Both the position numbers and the translations under genes were made by a program. Under the pieces are notes generated by a model, which saw nothing but the letters and a program-made list of their open reading frames with translations, made no database searches and was not told the DNA's origin. Shown piece by piece: positions 38,863 through 38,944 of a stretch of 38,944 bases of DNA. This stretch comes from a virus, in IMG/VR virus record IMGVR_UViG_3300025102_000090, positions 1 through 38,944 of that record. One strand, 5' to 3'. Within the stretch, counting starts at the first letter, position 1. Each line of letters starts with the position of its first letter.

Positions 38863-38944
38863 ATACGATACACCATTTGCTATACACCGACCAGATCGTT
38901 ATAGAATTGAATTTCAAGATCAAGATGGTGTTGTACAAAGCATG
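38825..38944 (+). CDS. Early gene cut by the window edge (40 codons seen)
   Basis: Reads MNQQNQMKMAGNKYDTPFAI, then HRPDRYRIEFQDQDGVVQSM, still open at the edge. Starts at 38825, 38843 or 38849 are all possible; the latest gives the smallest overlap (14 bases) with the upstream gene. The sequence is less AT-biased than before. Too little is visible to assign a function. Confidence 0.5.
   Translation, partial: MNQQNQMKMAGNKYDTPFAIHRPDRYRIEFQDQDGVVQSM

Noticed and set aside
1-38944. CRISPR array, integrase or insertion sequence
   Set aside because: No regularly spaced repeats with unique spacers, no recombinase or transposase signature in any frame that I could find.

Overview
The window is part of the genome of a tailed double-stranded DNA bacteriophage, most likely a marine one. 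Its left 36 kb is one long minus-strand array of late genes, read from about 35.9 kb down to the left edge. A 560-base AT-rich divergent region follows. The right 2.5 kb is a plus-strand array of very small, extremely AT-rich genes. No tRNA, rRNA, integrase, CRISPR array or insertion sequence was seen. Both outermost genes run off the window.

Host: no start codon I examined has a Shine-Dalgarno sequence. Starts sit behind A/T-rich leaders, and many neighbouring genes overlap by one base (TAATG) or four (ATGA). The phage GroEL carries an FGGPQVTKDGVTVA block that, from memory, resembles Bacteroidota GroEL. One TAnnTTTG box lies in front of the late array. Together these suggest a Bacteroidota (flavobacterial) host, but this is inference. 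The head-gene order (TerL, portal, acidic scaffold-like protein, major capsid protein, neck-like proteins, stabilisation-like protein) recalls crAss-like and related marine podoviruses; exact placement is unresolved.

Layout in transcription order on the minus strand: 35.9-32.4 kb, membrane/coiled-coil proteins, two adhesin-type proteins and a run of small, very basic proteins; 32.4-30.1 kb, GroEL, GroES and a winged-helix-like protein; 30.1-13.0 kb, a very large adhesin locus with two long fibres that share an N-terminal attachment motif, two polyglycine proteins, three tandem paralogues, a four-unit LamG lectin-like protein and several small beta modules; 13.0-12.0 kb, a lysis cassette (3TM-type holin, small membrane protein, M15 peptidase); 11.8-0 kb, a protein that looks like two fused GroES barrels, then TerL, portal, scaffold-like protein, major capsid protein, a rho-independent terminator, and neck/tail proteins.

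The most interesting biology is the chaperonin equipment: a groEL-groES pair in reversed gene order, a GroEL without the Gly-Gly-Met tail, and a separate tandem cpn10-like protein upstream of the terminase. I infer that it serves folding of capsid or giant beta-rich adhesins. Other notable signals are a terminator-like hairpin inside a fibre gene, a 43-base repeat found three times in the early region with fixed internal spacing, a GC-richer patch inside the terminase, and more than a dozen genes of 34-54 residues.
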